From Mikania micrantha (taxonomy: Eukaryota > Streptophyta > Magnoliopsida > Asterales > Asteraceae), in the NCBI GenBank assembly GCA_009363875.1, contig CM018683.1:66822187-66886186 (forward strand): a stretch of DNA of 64,000 bases, read 5' to 3'. A program made the translations under genes and the position numbers. Shown piece after piece: positions 1-11,545 of the stretch (positions are counted from its first letter, which is position 1; each line of letters begins with the position of its first letter). The notes below the pieces were generated by a model. The model searched no databases. It had not been told where the DNA came from and saw only the letters and a program-made list of their open reading frames with translations.

Positions 1-1500
1 ATTTGAGACAAGTTGACCTTTTCGGTGGATAGAACTACATACATGACATATTGCATCTCATATGGCATTTCTCCTTAACTCTTCGACTTTTGAGACAAAC
101 ACTATAGAATGGTGTGATACAGGAACTTGTACTTAGGGTAAAAGAAAGATTTGTAGGAGGTCATGTTTTTCAGGTCACCCTAATAATCACACTGAATAAA
201 AGCATTATGGAGAAGTTTTAAAGAAATAATGGTGGGAGCCTCAGCGTCGTTCAGATTTAGGGCAACACTTATTTTTTGGGGGTGACGGTGACTTGTTGAC
301 GAGTGACCACCGAAGTGATGCTTTCAACAGAGTCATCTTTTATCACCATGGATGAGTTTTCCCAAAACTAGTTTAGAGCAACTTCCGAAATAGGAGGGTT
401 TAGAATGGGGGCAGTATGAATGAAAGAGTTTACCAGAGTGTCGATTGCTTCGTTGTAGTGAGGGTACTCAGAAGATTTGACAAGGTAATCTCCGAGGTTA
501 TGGATCGGCTTGATTTTCATGGCCATTTTTGCGACAATGAACACCGAGCAGTTATGAACGCAAAGTGTGAGTACAAACTTTGCTTTTTAGAGAAAAAGAA
601 ATGAGGAAGTTTAACTGTTCACACACAAAGGTGGTTTCAAGAATAAAAAATGCCACTACTTATAACACATCAAAAGCTTTACCTTAGGGTTTTTACCCAT
701 TGGAGAAACCTGTGATCATGAGTGAGAAGAACAAACGACAAAGAAGTTCTTGTGAGAATAACTAAGTGTTGTAAGATATACTCATGAAACTATGTTATTC
801 TAGTGTGTTAGTGAATTATGAATTTATATTATCATATTCATTTTAGTTGTTCTTGTCAAGTCATAATCATACAAGCATGCATACAATGATAAATTATAAT
901 AAAGCAAGCAATATTATCTAATCATAGTATAAACAATATGTTAAACATAAAACTTTTAAATAATTAAAAGTTAAGCATGTTTCTCAGCCCCGAGAGTTTA
1001 AAATCAGTTAAGATCATAGAAAAGGGGCATATGAACTCACCTTGTATCTGAAGTGGTTGACTTAGCTTAAAAAAAGAATTGCACGCACTCTAGATTGTAC
1101 TTGCGGTAGTTTTCACGATCATGTATTGATTTAACGTGGTATTTAACTTATAAGTATTGAGTGTAATTTTTCTGTGTGCGCGTATGTGTTAGCCTAAAGT
1201 TGGCTTACACTTGTGAGTCTCAGTATTGGTCTTCATTCGGCCCAACTCGCTTGTTAATCAATTCAATAGTACTTAACCTACTTGTTTAACTTAGCCCCCT
1301 TTGTTTATTGATGTATGTCTTACTTGAATTGTTAGCATGACAAAAGTGTTCTAAGTATAAGAACTATAAATTATTGTCTAACATATTCGAAATACCATGT
1401 GTTAAGCTTTATGATCCCTCCCAATTCTTGTCACTTTTGTAATAAAACACTATTTCTTATATATTATCACCCATAAAGTTGTATTTAACCAATTTCCTAT
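1..1500. other. Non-coding stretch, no gene recognised
   Basis: No reading frame here resembles a known protein. The part from about 960 onward has the look of the body of a minus-strand gypsy LTR, with a tatgaactcacctt stretch near 1030 similar in place and wording to one in the young gypsy LTR at 5460. I could not find its left end, which may lie outside the window. Confidence 0.4.
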
Positions 1501-2280
1501 ACGTTTATCATGTGGGCCGATTGTTATTGAGTCGAAGCAAGTTATTGGCCGAACGTTTCTATGTGGTTCAAAATGTTTGGCCAAATTCACAAGAGTATGG
1601 GTCAGCTTATTTGGTTCCATTGTGGGCTAGTTGGATCTGACTTGAAGTGTTTTAACCCCTATGGGCTGATGAGTTCGTGGGCCAGCAACTGGGCTGCATA
1701 TATTCGACCGGCCAAACAAGGAAAGGTGTGGGCCGACTTGTTGAGCTTATAGTTTGTCAAACATAGGTTCGGCTAGGGGTTATCCCTGCCCATAGATTCG
1801 ACAATCTAGGTTCGGGGTCTCCAATGGGTTTGGAAATCATGTAGGTTTGGCCATAGTTTCGGTAGTATCCATCATCTCACAGGTTCGGCTGATTAGAGCT
1901 GGTCCCTCTTAGGTTCTTGAGGATGGTTCGTGTCAGCAGGGAGGTTCGGCTGCTAGGAGGAGGTTCGCATCCATGAGGTTCAGTGGTGAGGGTTCGGCTG
2001 TAGCAACGGTTCGGCCAGTAAGGTTCAGGGCCTTAGGGTTTGGGTGGTAAGCTCACAGGCTCGAGGTTCGTCCCATGCACACATGGGTTCGGCCCTTCGT
2101 GGCTTCGTGAGACCCCAAAGGGTTCTGCCCACATGACACAGCCAGTCCCGAACCTTCCGCACCTTTTATCATCTTCTTTGATTATGCTGCTTCTAAGGTC
2201 GTGCACACATTGGTGTCGTGGATTATGTGATTCTCGAAGAGGTGCTAGTCACGAGAGTGAGTCTGGGGCCGACTAGGGTT
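1500..2280. repeat. GGTTCGG-rich degenerate repeat region
   Basis: The motif aggttcgg(c) or close variants recurs many times between about 1760 and 2110 at irregular spacing, mixed with ggccgaac and ttggcc words. The stretch is more GC-rich than its surroundings. It lies inside what looks like an old LTR, between an LTR-body-like part (about 960-1100) and the copy ending at 3349. No protein is supported. Confidence 0.5.
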
Positions 2281-2379
2281 AGATAGAACCAAAAGGTTGT
2301 GAAAACCCTAACTTTTCGAATGTTTCAAGTATCATTACCTTGATTTTCGCGGGTAAATGCTTAGATCTGTTATACTTCC

Positions 2380-3349
2380 TTGTAGAGGAGGTTGAGAGCT
2401 ACGCGTGGACACCAAGAACACCTAATTTCGTTAAGAAATGATCGAGATATGGAGATTTGAAGCTTGGTTTCTCGTGTGAATGGGGAAAACTGGGTAGGAG
2501 GTTTTATAGAGAGAGAGATGAGTAAAATGAAAGAAATGAGTTCATTTGATGTTTATATACCCCGAAGGTATTCGGGTTCGTTTCGGTTGCTCGATTCGCG
2601 TCTTTGTTGCATTTCCGAAACGTAACGTGTATTTTACGTGTTTTAAATAAAAGAATTGTTATTTTTAATTATTTTGATAAGTTTCAAAATTGTAAAATAT
2701 AAAATATTCTATTTTCTTAATTTTAATGTCGTTCGTGTCGTTTTTCGTTTTTCGTTTCGTTTCGTCAGATCGCGTCACCATCTCGCGTATTCGTTTGAAT
2801 CGTCACCCGAACGAACACGACGATGGTTTTGGTTTCCAACTTTGGTTTTCTACTTTTCAGTCATTATTTCAGAACGTTAAACTCACATATATGTTTGTGT
2901 GAATCGTCACCCATGCAAACACACTGTCAGTTTGCTATTTTGAAATAACACTGCAAATTTGTGTTTGAATTGTGTTTCCTCACTAACGGACTCAACTAAA
3001 CATCTTGTTTTCACATTCTTTTAGTACTGATTTGTCGGCCATCTGATTCTTGTCATCTATGGATATCAGATCTCAACTGACTTGTTCTTCTTATTTACTT
3101 GAACTTTGTTGTTTCCCTAGTTTCGTTGTATTATCTGTACTTAGGTTTTCACCTAAATACAAACAATTATTGTTTCAAATGAGTGTTGTACTTACGGCAT
3201 ATAAGTTTACACATAAATACATACAACTGTTTCTTATATTTTGAATTCTGTTAATACAAGTACTGTTCACAAACATGTATTTACACATAGTAAATATTGA
3301 AAGTACACATACCGTACGGACTTGCCAGCCGGTCAAGTACTAGTTGTCA
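2380..3349 (-). repeat. Gypsy LTR relic, copy A
   Basis: This stretch is a diverged duplicate of 17920-19021. Shared blocks include 'ggacaccaagaac' near the left, the oxidised-looking runs of cgttt near 2740/18290, 'tttgtgtgaatcgtcaccca' near 2895/18580, and the right end 'gtacacataccgtacgga ... actagttgtca'. The shared right end at 3349/19021 suggests a true LTR terminus. Orientation minus is inferred from the adjoining leader and PBS at 3432-3519. Confidence 0.5.
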
Positions 3350-3431
3350 CACAAGGCAACAAAGAGTTCAAATAACAGTTCGTGCCTTAGCATGGCAACT
3401 ATAGAGTCCAAATAACAGTTCATAACCTATG

Positions 3432-3519
3432 AATCCAAACTAAGGCATCTTATGGTTATAGTCTAGGTCATCTAGTTCAAATAACCTAATTCTCTATAAC
3501 CCAGACTCTGATACCAATC
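3432..3519 (-). other. Gypsy leader relic with initiator-Met-tRNA primer-binding site
   Basis: Positions 3432-3519 match the end of the leader of the young gypsy element (13690-13768): both carry tggttatagtctagg, ctataac and a tRNA-like word just before an LTR start. The PBS is 3505-3516; on the minus strand it reads tggtatcagagt, one base from the initiator methionine tRNA complement. It shows that a related minus-strand element once lay here. Confidence 0.65.
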
Positions 3520-4460
3520 TGTAACACCCCGACCGATGGCAGAAACGTCGGGGTGACACAAAGTGTAGTTTATTCATAGCTTAGAGCATAAAGATGTAAA
3601 TAATCATAATTAATCATTGGAGGCACACCACTCCGTTCACATAATGAACGCACTACTAAACTCAGGTGAATTTACAGCCCCACTTTTATTCTTTAATTGT
3701 TTTGTTAAACTCTTGGGGTGAGAATACTATGCAACTGTTTTAGATATATGACTGGTATGTTGTAAAACTATTTTGAGTGTAACTATTATCGCAACAAGTC
3801 CTCACATACCCTTACCGTTAGTTGTGCAACAAACGATTCGTTATTACGTAGTACTACTGGGTTTGACTAGCCCCACTCGGCAACAACTTTGACTGGATGT
3901 CATAACGAGTGTAATATCGATGTTAATGTTGGGTTCAGCGATGACCCGGGGAGGAAAAGGAATAGTCTCGTTTTGGTAGGATGAACTGACACACTCCGGA
4001 TCGTAGATCCAACAAACAACTTAACATGCCCATTATATGTCTGTCTTACTATTTATTACTGTCTAAACATATGAACTCACCAACTTTATTGTTGACACGT
4101 TTTTGCATGTATTCTCAGGTAACTAATGGCACAAGCTGGGAACACTTGGAAGCACTCCAAAGAGTCTTGCATGCATATAGACTATCATCATAGGCTTATG
4201 TTTAGATTTATGTTATTTAAAAAAATATTAACTATGTAGTGTCTCATACGATTTTCATTTCCGCTACAACAATTGACACTTATTCCGCAGTTTTATACAT
4301 AAAACTTTTCTGCTGCTTAATTATGAAAACTTGACTGATTTGTATAACTGAATGTTTGTGTAACTCATATAGAGTTGTTCTATATGACCAAGAGCTATGA
4401 TCCTTGCCACGTCACACCCGTGCGGTCTGACACCGCACGTGAGAATTTGGGGGTGTGACA
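3520..4460. repeat. Composite gypsy LTR relic (TGTAACACCCC ... GGGGGTGTGACA)
   Basis: The left end starts TGTAACACCCC directly after a PBS, as the 5' LTR of a minus-strand element would. The right end reads gaatttgggggtgtgaca, which is what the 3' end of a plus-strand LTR of the same class looks like. The body near 4076 (gaactcacc ... ggtaactaatggcacaagctgg) also reads in the plus sense. The interval therefore seems to be two LTR pieces in opposite orientation. I found no convincing target duplication. Confidence 0.45.
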
Positions 4461-4667
4461 GTTTATAATATTCAAACAAGTTTTATTACTTGTTAATTAG
4501 TATTTAAATCATGATATGATAAATTCACATCTTTAAGAAAATTTGCTTTGGGTATTTTCTTATATTTAGTATTCTTTTGGGGTTAGAACCATAAAACAAG
4601 TAATTGATTTTTTTATTAAACATGAATTATTTTCACTACAAGGCTTATAATTAAATATTTTATGTCA
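4461..4667. other. AT-rich flank, no gene
   Basis: AT-rich DNA with no coding sign. It joins the sequence after 15921 once the young gypsy insertion is removed. Confidence 0.5.
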
Positions 4668-4672
4668 CCATA
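4668..4672. repeat. Target-site duplication, left (ccata)
   Basis: ccata here and at 15917-15921 flank the gypsy element exactly, next to its TG and CA ends, so the whole 11.2 kb unit is one insertion. Confidence 0.95.
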
Positions 4673-6769
4673 TGTCACACCCCCACCCCTCGTCACCTCG
4701 TGTCTGGTCTGACGTCACCGAACCGGTTGCGGAAGCATAGTGGTGAAGTCTACGAGGTGAGGTGTGACTTACTTGAACCGATATCATAAGCACACAGATT
4801 AACTTAAAGTACATACATTACAAGGATGTCGCAATTACAAATACATTACAGCTATATTTATTTAATGACAGTATTAATTATACAGGTGAAATTATCCCAA
4901 AAGTGCATCCTCACTGCTATTACTGTTTACCTGCAAAAAGGTTTGAGTTTGAAACGTCAGCACAAAGCTGGTGAGTTCGCCAGTTCAGTTTAAAACAATA
5001 TGATATGATAAACAAGTTCTCAAAAGTTCAGTTCCGGATAACCATGGGACCCGTATCTAGTTCCTTTCGGACGTCTAGTTCAGTTCTCAAGATATTACCC
5101 GTCGGTACATATCTTAGTGCCTCATTATCTTAATGTCTATCATACCATTAAGAAGTTCAGGAAACAGATAACAAACATTCACACAAGGGGAGATGCAACC
5201 CTCCCAGCGAATGGGGTGTCAACCAATAGTACTATCAATGTTTTCTGTTCGGCCACACATGGGTTCACTAGATACAGTTCAAGAATGAGGACTTTCAGTT
5301 CCATGATAGAGTTCAGTCTACAGGCAAAATCCCATGAAATCCCACAAAAGTCAAATGAAATCACACAGATATCATTGATGCATATCATATAGTTCTCAAA
5401 AGTTTAGCAGTTCTACCCCGATGTTTATAAAAAAAATAAAAAGAAAAGGGGTTGTACGAAACTCACCTGATAATTCAGTAGTAGCAGAATATCACACAAA
5501 TCGATGATAATATGATGATTCTGCATTTAGTTAATGTTTAATGAGTTATTAATGTTCCAACTCGCCGATTAAATCTCTCTGAACGTACAATGTCAAGGAC
5601 ATTGCCTTGAAAGTCATCAAATTGATGCTTAGTATTTAATTACATATTTTAATGTAATATCATACAATGTATGATAATGTAGGAACCTATACTGACTCAG
5701 GTTCCTAATACCAAGTTGATGACTCCCTCGATTAATCAGTATAATCTCAGACTAACCAAATAGCTAACGTTGTTGATTGTAATTGCTAAGATAGTCTCTA
5801 GACAGTTTAATGGCTTAGAAATGATTAATCCTTGTTATTGACTACCCAAATATCATGGAATATCACAATGTAGTATTAGAATAGGTTTAATAACCATGTT
5901 TAACATACTAAACTGACTGTTATCAGAAACATTAGATAATCGTTCTAATGAGTATGTTAATAATTGTGATTAGTTTAAAACACCCAACTTTCACGTTGCA
6001 TGTTAAAGATTAATCAAACTAATCACATACATAGTCACAACCAAATAGTTTAAACCATTACAACCATTGTTATGATTCCATGCAAACCGGGCATTACAAC
6101 GGCTCAAAACAAGGATTTACCCGTTAACAGTTCGAGTTTATCATTCAAAATCAATCCTAGCCATTATCTAGGCAATAATCAACAACCCTAACTATATCTT
6201 TACGTTCAAAAACAAGATTTAATCATTCATTATCAAAATAGAGGGTTAGAATGAACCATTACCTAATCTGGAGAAGTTCTGCGGTTAGAAAAATGATCTG
6301 GACTCGTATAAACGTTCCCGGATGCGATCTAAACGTTCCAGAGGCTTCAAAACAAAGATTTGAGAGGTTGGATGATGAAAATGTCGAAGGTGGTGGTGGT
6401 GTCGTCGACTGGAAGCACAAGAAGATGAGGATGATGATGATTGATGAAATCTGATCTTTTTAAGCAAGTTGGCGACATCCCCATTCGTCGCGTACCGCGG
6501 AGGAATCCGGAGAAATCTCAGATATTTTCAATCATCGCGTACCGCGTAGAGACCTTAGCTCCTCCCCTGCGTACCGCGAAGGCCATTTTTTTCCATTTTT
6601 CGACGGAAACTTCATTTCGTGATTCTAGACAATCCGTAACTCCGTTTTGTACGCGGTTTTCGCCCATGTTCATCATTTCTCACATACTTTCATCCCATAA
6701 TAACTTCGATTGTCAACTCCACGGTGCTCAATTGGTTGCTGACGTAATTCCTCGTACACAGTTATCACA
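4673..6769 (-). repeat. 3' LTR of the Tekay-like element
   Basis: A 2,097-bp LTR starting tgtcacacccc and ending gttatcaca. It is 51 bp shorter than its partner: it lacks a 31-bp stretch near 6503 that contains one of two gcgtaccgcgg direct repeats, and about 22 bp near 6720, and it has two extra bases in homopolymer runs near 5430-5450. Short open frames inside it occur identically in the other LTR and are not genes. Confidence 0.95.
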
Positions 6770-6781
6770 GTCTCCTCCTGT
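6770..6781 (-). other. Polypurine tract of the Tekay-like element
   Basis: On the minus strand this reads acaggaggagac and abuts the 3' LTR start. It is the expected primer for plus-strand DNA synthesis. Confidence 0.85.
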
Positions 6782-6833
6782 TATAAAAATTTCGTCCCGA
6801 AATTTAAGGAAAGACTGACTTGATAATAATTGA

Positions 6834-9800
6834 TCATGAGAATAGGTGTGGGTATTTCTGTTTCATCTGATCTTCACGTTCCCACGTATATTCAGGTCCA
6901 CGCTTTGAGTTCCATCGAATCTTGACGATAGGTATTCGACTGCGTTTTAATACCTTCACCTCTCGATCCATCACTTCAACTGGTTCTTCTCTGAATTGAA
7001 GTTTCTCATCAATTTGGATTTCTTTCAGAGGTACGATCAAAGATTCATCAACTAAGCACTTCTTTAGATTTGAGACATGAAAAACATCATGAATATTACC
7101 GAGTTCAGGAGGTAATTCAAGTCTGTAGGCTACTGATCCAATTCGTTCAAGAATTTTAAATGGTCCTACAAATCTTGGTGAAAGTTTACCTCTCTTCCCA
7201 AATCTGAATATACCCTTCCACGGTGAAACTTTCAACATTACTAGATCACCGATTTGAAATTCTAACGGTCTACGACGATTATCAGCATAACTCTTTTGTC
7301 GATCACGAGCAGCTTTAATTCGTTCTTGAATCAATGCGATCTTATCGGTTGTTTCTTGAATAAGTTCTGGGCCTATGACCTGACTTTCGCCTACCTCAGA
7401 CCAACAGATAGGTGATCTACATTTGCGCCCGTAAAGTGCTTCAAATGGAGCACATTTAATACTGGTATGGTAACTGTTATTATATGAAAATTCAACAAGG
7501 GGAAGATGAACATCCCAGCTACCACCAAAATCAATCACACAGCTTCTGAGCATGTCCTCAAAAGTTTGATTTGTTCGTTCCGTTTGCCCGTCAGTTTGTG
7601 GATGATAAGCTGTGCTCATATTGATCTGCGTGCCCAGAGCATTCTGAAGAGTTTGCCAAAATCGTGATGTGAATCGACTATCTCTGTCAGAAATAATAGA
7701 GATTGGTACTCCATGACGAGATACAATCTCGTTAATATAGAGTTTAGCAAGTCGATCCATCGAGTAATCTTCTCGGATGGGAATAAAATGCGCAGATTTA
7801 GTAAGGCGATCAACGATAACCCATATAGAGTCATGACTATGCGATGTTCTGGGTAGTTTAGTAATGAAATCCATAGAGATCTGATCCCATTTCCACATGG
7901 GAATCTCCGGTTGTTGTAATAACCCAGAAGGACGTTGATGTTCAGCCTTAACTTTTAAACACGTTAAACATCGACCCACGTATTCAGCGATATGTTTCTT
8001 CATTCCAGGCCACCAGTAAAAGTCTTTAAGATCTTTATACATTTTGTCAGCACCTGGATGAATAGAATACCTGGATTTGTGCGCCTCATCCAAGATGATC
8101 GATCTTGTGTTACCGAATAAAGGAACCCAAATTCGGTCTTTGAAATACAACAGTCCATCGTATTTGGTATCGAGTTTCTTATCTAATCCTCTCAGTCCCT
8201 CAGCAGAATAGTTTATTGCTTGTAAAGCTTGTTGCTGAGCTTCTTTAATTTGAGGAATTAGACTAGTTTGAATAGTCATACCTAACGCTTTCACTCGTAA
8301 AGGTTTGACTCTTTCCTTGCGACTTAAGGCATCGGCTACAACATTCGCCTTGCCTGGGTGATAACGAATTTCACAATCATAATCGTTCAATAGTTCTACC
8401 CATCGCCTTTGTCGCATGTTTAACATCTTCTGATCTAGAATGTGTTGAAGACTTTTGTGATCAGTGTATATAATACACTTAGTTCCATACAAATAGTGTC
8501 TCCAAATCTTGAGTGCAAACACCACTGCACCAAGTTCTAGATCATGAGTGGTATAGTTCTTCTCGTGTACTTTCAACTGCCGAGAAGCGTAAGCAATCAC
8601 CTTATCGTTCTGCATTAAAACACACCCGAGACCTTGGCGTGAAGCATCACAGTACACTGTGAAATTATCAATACCTTCCGGTAATGCCAAGATAGGTGCG
8701 TTGCAAAGTTTGTGTTTCAACAGTTGGAACGCCTCCTCCTGTTGAGAACCCCATATAAACTGTTGATTTTTCTGTGTCAATGTGGTTAGTGGCAGGGCTA
8801 TCTTTGAAAAGTTCTTGATAAATCTGCGATAATAACCTGCCAGTCCCAAGAATTGACAGATTTCGGTTGGGGTTCGTGGTGTTTCCCATTGTTCTACAGC
8901 TTTAATCTTACTGGGATCCACCTGAATGCCATCTTGATTCACCACATGCCCAAGGAATTGCACTTCTCGTAACCAAAACTCACACTTGGAGAACTTGGCG
9001 TATAATTTTTCACGTGCCAAAAGTTCTAAGATCAGTTTCAAGTGTTGAGCATGTTCTTGTTGGCTTCGAGAATAGATAAGAATATCATCAATAAATACAA
9101 TCACAAACTTATCCAAGTAAGGCCTACATACCCGATTCATTAGATCCATGAAAACTGCAGGTGCATTCGTTAATCCAAACGGCATTACTAGAAATTCATA
9201 ATGCCCATATCGAGTTCGAAATGCAGTTTTAGGAACATCATCTTCATATACTCGTAACTGATGATATCCGGATCTCAAATCAATTTTTGAAAAGTAAGTA
9301 GCGCCTTGAAGTTGATCAAACAGATCATCTATACGTGGTAGTGGATAACGATTTTTGATTGTTAATTTATTGAGCTCCCGATAGTCAATACACATCCTGA
9401 ATGATCCATCCTTCTTTTTCACAAAAAGGACTGGTGCTCCCCAGGGTGAGAAACTAGGTCTGATAAAACCTTTGTCCAACAGTTCTTGCAATTGACCTGA
9501 AAGTTCTTGCATTTCGGATGGTGCAAGCCGATACGGGGCTTTAGCAACAGGTGCTGCACCTGGAATCAAGTCAATCCGAAATTCAACTTGTCTCACTGGG
9601 GGTAATCCTGATATGTCCTCAGGAAAAACTTCAGGAAAATCCTTGACTACTGGAATATCTGTGATTTGTTTGGGTGAAGAATTATGCTCAGTCACATGTG
9701 CCAGGAAAGCATAACAGCCTTTTCTTAAAAATTTCTGAGCTCGCATACAAGATATGATACCAAGTTTTCTACCAGCTCGTTCTCCTTGAACTATCAGTGT

Positions 9801-10145
9801 ATTACCGTTAGGTAATGGAATACGGATCACCTTGTTTTGACAGACAACTTCCGCTTGGTTATCAGAAAGCCAATCCATGCCCACAACGACATCAAAGCTC
9901 CCAAGCTCAATAGGAAGTAAATCAATATTAAAAAGATGATCATTCAGATTCAAGGAACATCCTTGAATAACACTGTTAGTTTTGATCAACTTGCCGTTAG
10001 CAAGTTCAATAACGTAAGGAGTTTCTAGATCTACCGCAGGCAATGCAAGTAATGATGCAAATTCAGGAGAGATAAAACTCTTATCTGCCCCCGTATCAAA
10101 GAGAACTGATGCATATAAATTATTGAGTAGGAACGTACCAGTCAC
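6834..10145 (-). CDS. Gypsy Pol polyprotein: protease, reverse transcriptase, RNase H, integrase
   Basis: An open frame of 1,103 residues. The aspartic protease motif DTGADKS is at residues 17-23. Reverse transcriptase follows, with the catalytic FIDD at about 351-354. RNase H starts near residue 495 (YCDASRQGLG). Integrase has the HHCC zinc finger around 685-730 (two H, then CLTC), the catalytic Asp near 775, SDRDSRF, and the Glu in TDGQTERTNQ. Near the C-terminus lie a GPF/Y-type module (FVGPFKIL) and a tail (IPIVKIRW ... YTWERE) like a degenerate chromodomain, which in this family helps choose the insertion site. There is no in-frame ATG at the start: the frame is open upstream and was probably continuous with gag. 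Its first codons overlap the gag stop. Confidence 0.95.
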   Translation of the reverse strand: MTGTFLLNNLYASVLFDTGADKSFISPEFASLLALPAVDLETPYVIELANGKLIKTNSVIQGCSLNLNDHLFNIDLLPIELGSFDVVVGMDWLSDNQAEVVCQNKVIRIPLPNGNTLIVQGERAGRKLGIISCMRAQKFLRKGCYAFLAHVTEHNSSPKQITDIPVVKDFPEVFPEDISGLPPVRQVEFRIDLIPGAAPVAKAPYRLAPSEMQELSGQLQELLDKGFIRPSFSPWGAPVLFVKKKDGSFRMCIDYRELNKLTIKNRYPLPRIDDLFDQLQGATYFSKIDLRSGYHQLRVYEDDVPKTAFRTRYGHYEFLVMPFGLTNAPAVFMDLMNRVCRPYLDKFVIVFIDDILIYSRSQQEHAQHLKLILELLAREKLYAKFSKCEFWLREVQFLGHVVNQDGIQVDPSKIKAVEQWETPRTPTEICQFLGLAGYYRRFIKNFSKIALPLTTLTQKNQQFIWGSQQEEAFQLLKHKLCNAPILALPEGIDNFTVYCDASRQGLGCVLMQNDKVIAYASRQLKVHEKNYTTHDLELGAVVFALKIWRHYLYGTKCIIYTDHKSLQHILDQKMLNMRQRRWVELLNDYDCEIRYHPGKANVVADALSRKERVKPLRVKALGMTIQTSLIPQIKEAQQQALQAINYSAEGLRGLDKKLDTKYDGLLYFKDRIWVPLFGNTRSIILDEAHKSRYSIHPGADKMYKDLKDFYWWPGMKKHIAEYVGRCLTCLKVKAEHQRPSGLLQQPEIPMWKWDQISMDFITKLPRTSHSHDSIWVIVDRLTKSAHFIPIREDYSMDRLAKLYINEIVSRHGVPISIISDRDSRFTSRFWQTLQNALGTQINMSTAYHPQTDGQTERTNQTFEDMLRSCVIDFGGSWDVHLPLVEFSYNNSYHTSIKCAPFEALYGRKCRSPICWSEVGESQVIGPELIQETTDKIALIQERIKAARDRQKSYADNRRRPLEFQIGDLVMLKVSPWKGIFRFGKRGKLSPRFVGPFKILERIGSVAYRLELPPELGNIHDVFHVSNLKKCLVDESLIVPLKEIQIDEKLQFREEPVEVMDREVKVLKRSRIPIVKIRWNSKRGPEYTWEREDQMKQKYPHLFS

Positions 10146-11545
10146 AATGTTAGCATCATGTCTCGCCTCGGTAGCACCAATCTGAAAAGCTCTCCCCTAG
10201 CTTCAGTTCCCGGATTGGTGTTATTGTTTGGACAGTTCCGCATGAAATGATCAAGACTTCCACATTTGTAACATGACCGGTTGGTTTGAGTGGTTTGTCG
10301 TGGTGCTTGATTTCGAGGTTGAGCAGGAAAGTTGCAATATTTAGCATAATGTCCAACTCTGTTACAGTTCAGACAAACAGGACATGGTCCCGTGTGATGG
10401 AGTGGACACTTATTGCATTTGGGCGCCTGCCCAGTATAAGCTTTCCTCTCAGGAACATTTGCACCATAGTTCTTCACCGTTGGTTTATTCTGACTGATTT
10501 CAGCCGGAGCCCTTGTTTTGTTCTTACCGAACCACTTTCGTTTGGTACCTTTTGACACATTCGAGGTACCGACATCACTACTACTATGGACCGTCTGAGG
10601 CTTCAAAGACAAAGTACCACTCCTTACCGCCTCATTGGTAAGCTTTGTGGTCAAAAGAATCGTGTGTTTCAGAGTTGTAGGTTCAGCAGCAGTCACCATT
10701 CCTCGTATCTGAGGAATCAGACCCTTAATGTACTTCTCGATTAAATCTGCTTCCGTTGGAAACATATCGGGAAGTAAACAAGTAAGTTCATGGAAACGAT
10801 CAGTGTAAGACAGACAATCAGCACCGATCATAGAATGATTCCAGAATTCCTCCTGGAGTTTTTGAATTTCAGTGATGGGACAGTACTCTGATCTAATCAG
10901 AGTTTTGAAATCATTCCAGCCCATCGAATCAACTGTGGCTGCACCCAAAGTCTTGGCCTGGGTATTCCACCAGGTTAAAGCTGAGTCTTTCAAAGAACAG
11001 GCAGCATAAGACACCTTATGCTCCTCCAGACACTGACTGATTTTGAGCTTAGTTTCCATCTCCTCGATCCACCTTAAAAGACCAGCCGCTCCTTCTTTGC
11101 CAGTAAAAGTAGGAGGGTTACAGGAAGCAAAATACTTGTAAGTACATCCCTGTCGAGGTGGATCAGGAATAATGGTAGTTGTACCGATGGTATGATGTGT
11201 TTCTGCGTTGCCACCAGTAACAGTATGTTCGTTAGTATTGGGACCCCCACCCGAACCCGTAGTAACATGAGGCTGGTGTTGTACCAAAACACCACAAGCG
11301 GTTAACTGTTCGCGCACGATTCGTGCTATCATTGCCTCATTCGATTCGGATCCACTGGCACCAGCAAGTGGAATAGGGTTTGCTCCCGGGTTCACTGGTG
11401 GAGCAGTACCTGTGTCCCGATTTATCTGTGGATCTGGATTCGTTTCTGTATTTACCGGTGGAACTTGATCAGGCTCTGGGTTAGTAATGTTCCTGATAGA
11501 TCTCTTAGTCGGTCGACCTCTTTTGGGAGCCATTATTCTGCTCAC
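10142..11545 (-). CDS. Gypsy Gag (capsid and nucleocapsid)
   Basis: A 467-residue frame starting MSRIMAPKRGRPTKRS. The N-terminal third is rich in P, N and T. The capsid (retrotransposon gag) domain lies at about residues 140-290 (WIEEMETKL, LKDSALTWWN). Two CCHC zinc knuckles follow: CLNCNRVGHYAKYC and CYKCGSLDHFMRNC. Gag coats element RNA and builds the particle in which reverse transcription occurs. The frame ends TGA at 10142-10144, just inside pol. In related elements gag and pol usually form one frame, and here a run of four G (10194-10197, C on the plus strand) at the expected join looks one base short, so I infer a frameshift that separates the two. Confidence 0.92.
   Translation of the reverse strand: MSRIMAPKRGRPTKRSIRNITNPEPDQVPPVNTETNPDPQINRDTGTAPPVNPGANPIPLAGASGSESNEAMIARIVREQLTACGVLVQHQPHVTTGSGGGPNTNEHTVTGGNAETHHTIGTTTIIPDPPRQGCTYKYFASCNPPTFTGKEGAAGLLRWIEEMETKLKISQCLEEHKVSYAACSLKDSALTWWNTQAKTLGAATVDSMGWNDFKTLIRSEYCPITEIQKLQEEFWNHSMIGADCLSYTDRFHELTCLLPDMFPTEADLIEKYIKGLIPQIRGMVTAAEPTTLKHTILLTTKLTNEAVRSGTLSLKPQTVHSSSDVGTSNVSKGTKRKWFGKNKTRAPAEISQNKPTVKNYGANVPERKAYTGQAPKCNKCPLHHTGPCPVCLNCNRVGHYAKYCNFPAQPRNQAPRQTTQTNRSCYKCGSLDHFMRNCPNNNTNPGTEARGELFRLVLPRRDMMLTL

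Noticed and set aside
416..604. Short plus-strand frame near the left edge
   Set aside because: 62 residues without a recognisable motif, in a region with no other gene signs.
5117..5392. Open frame of 91 residues, occurring identically at 14213-14488
   Set aside because: Both copies lie in the two LTRs of one element, so identity reflects LTR duplication and not protein conservation; no known domain.
6251..6818. Overlapping open frames near the inner end of the LTR
   Set aside because: They lie in LTR sequence and change frame and length between the two LTRs because of the 31-bp indel.
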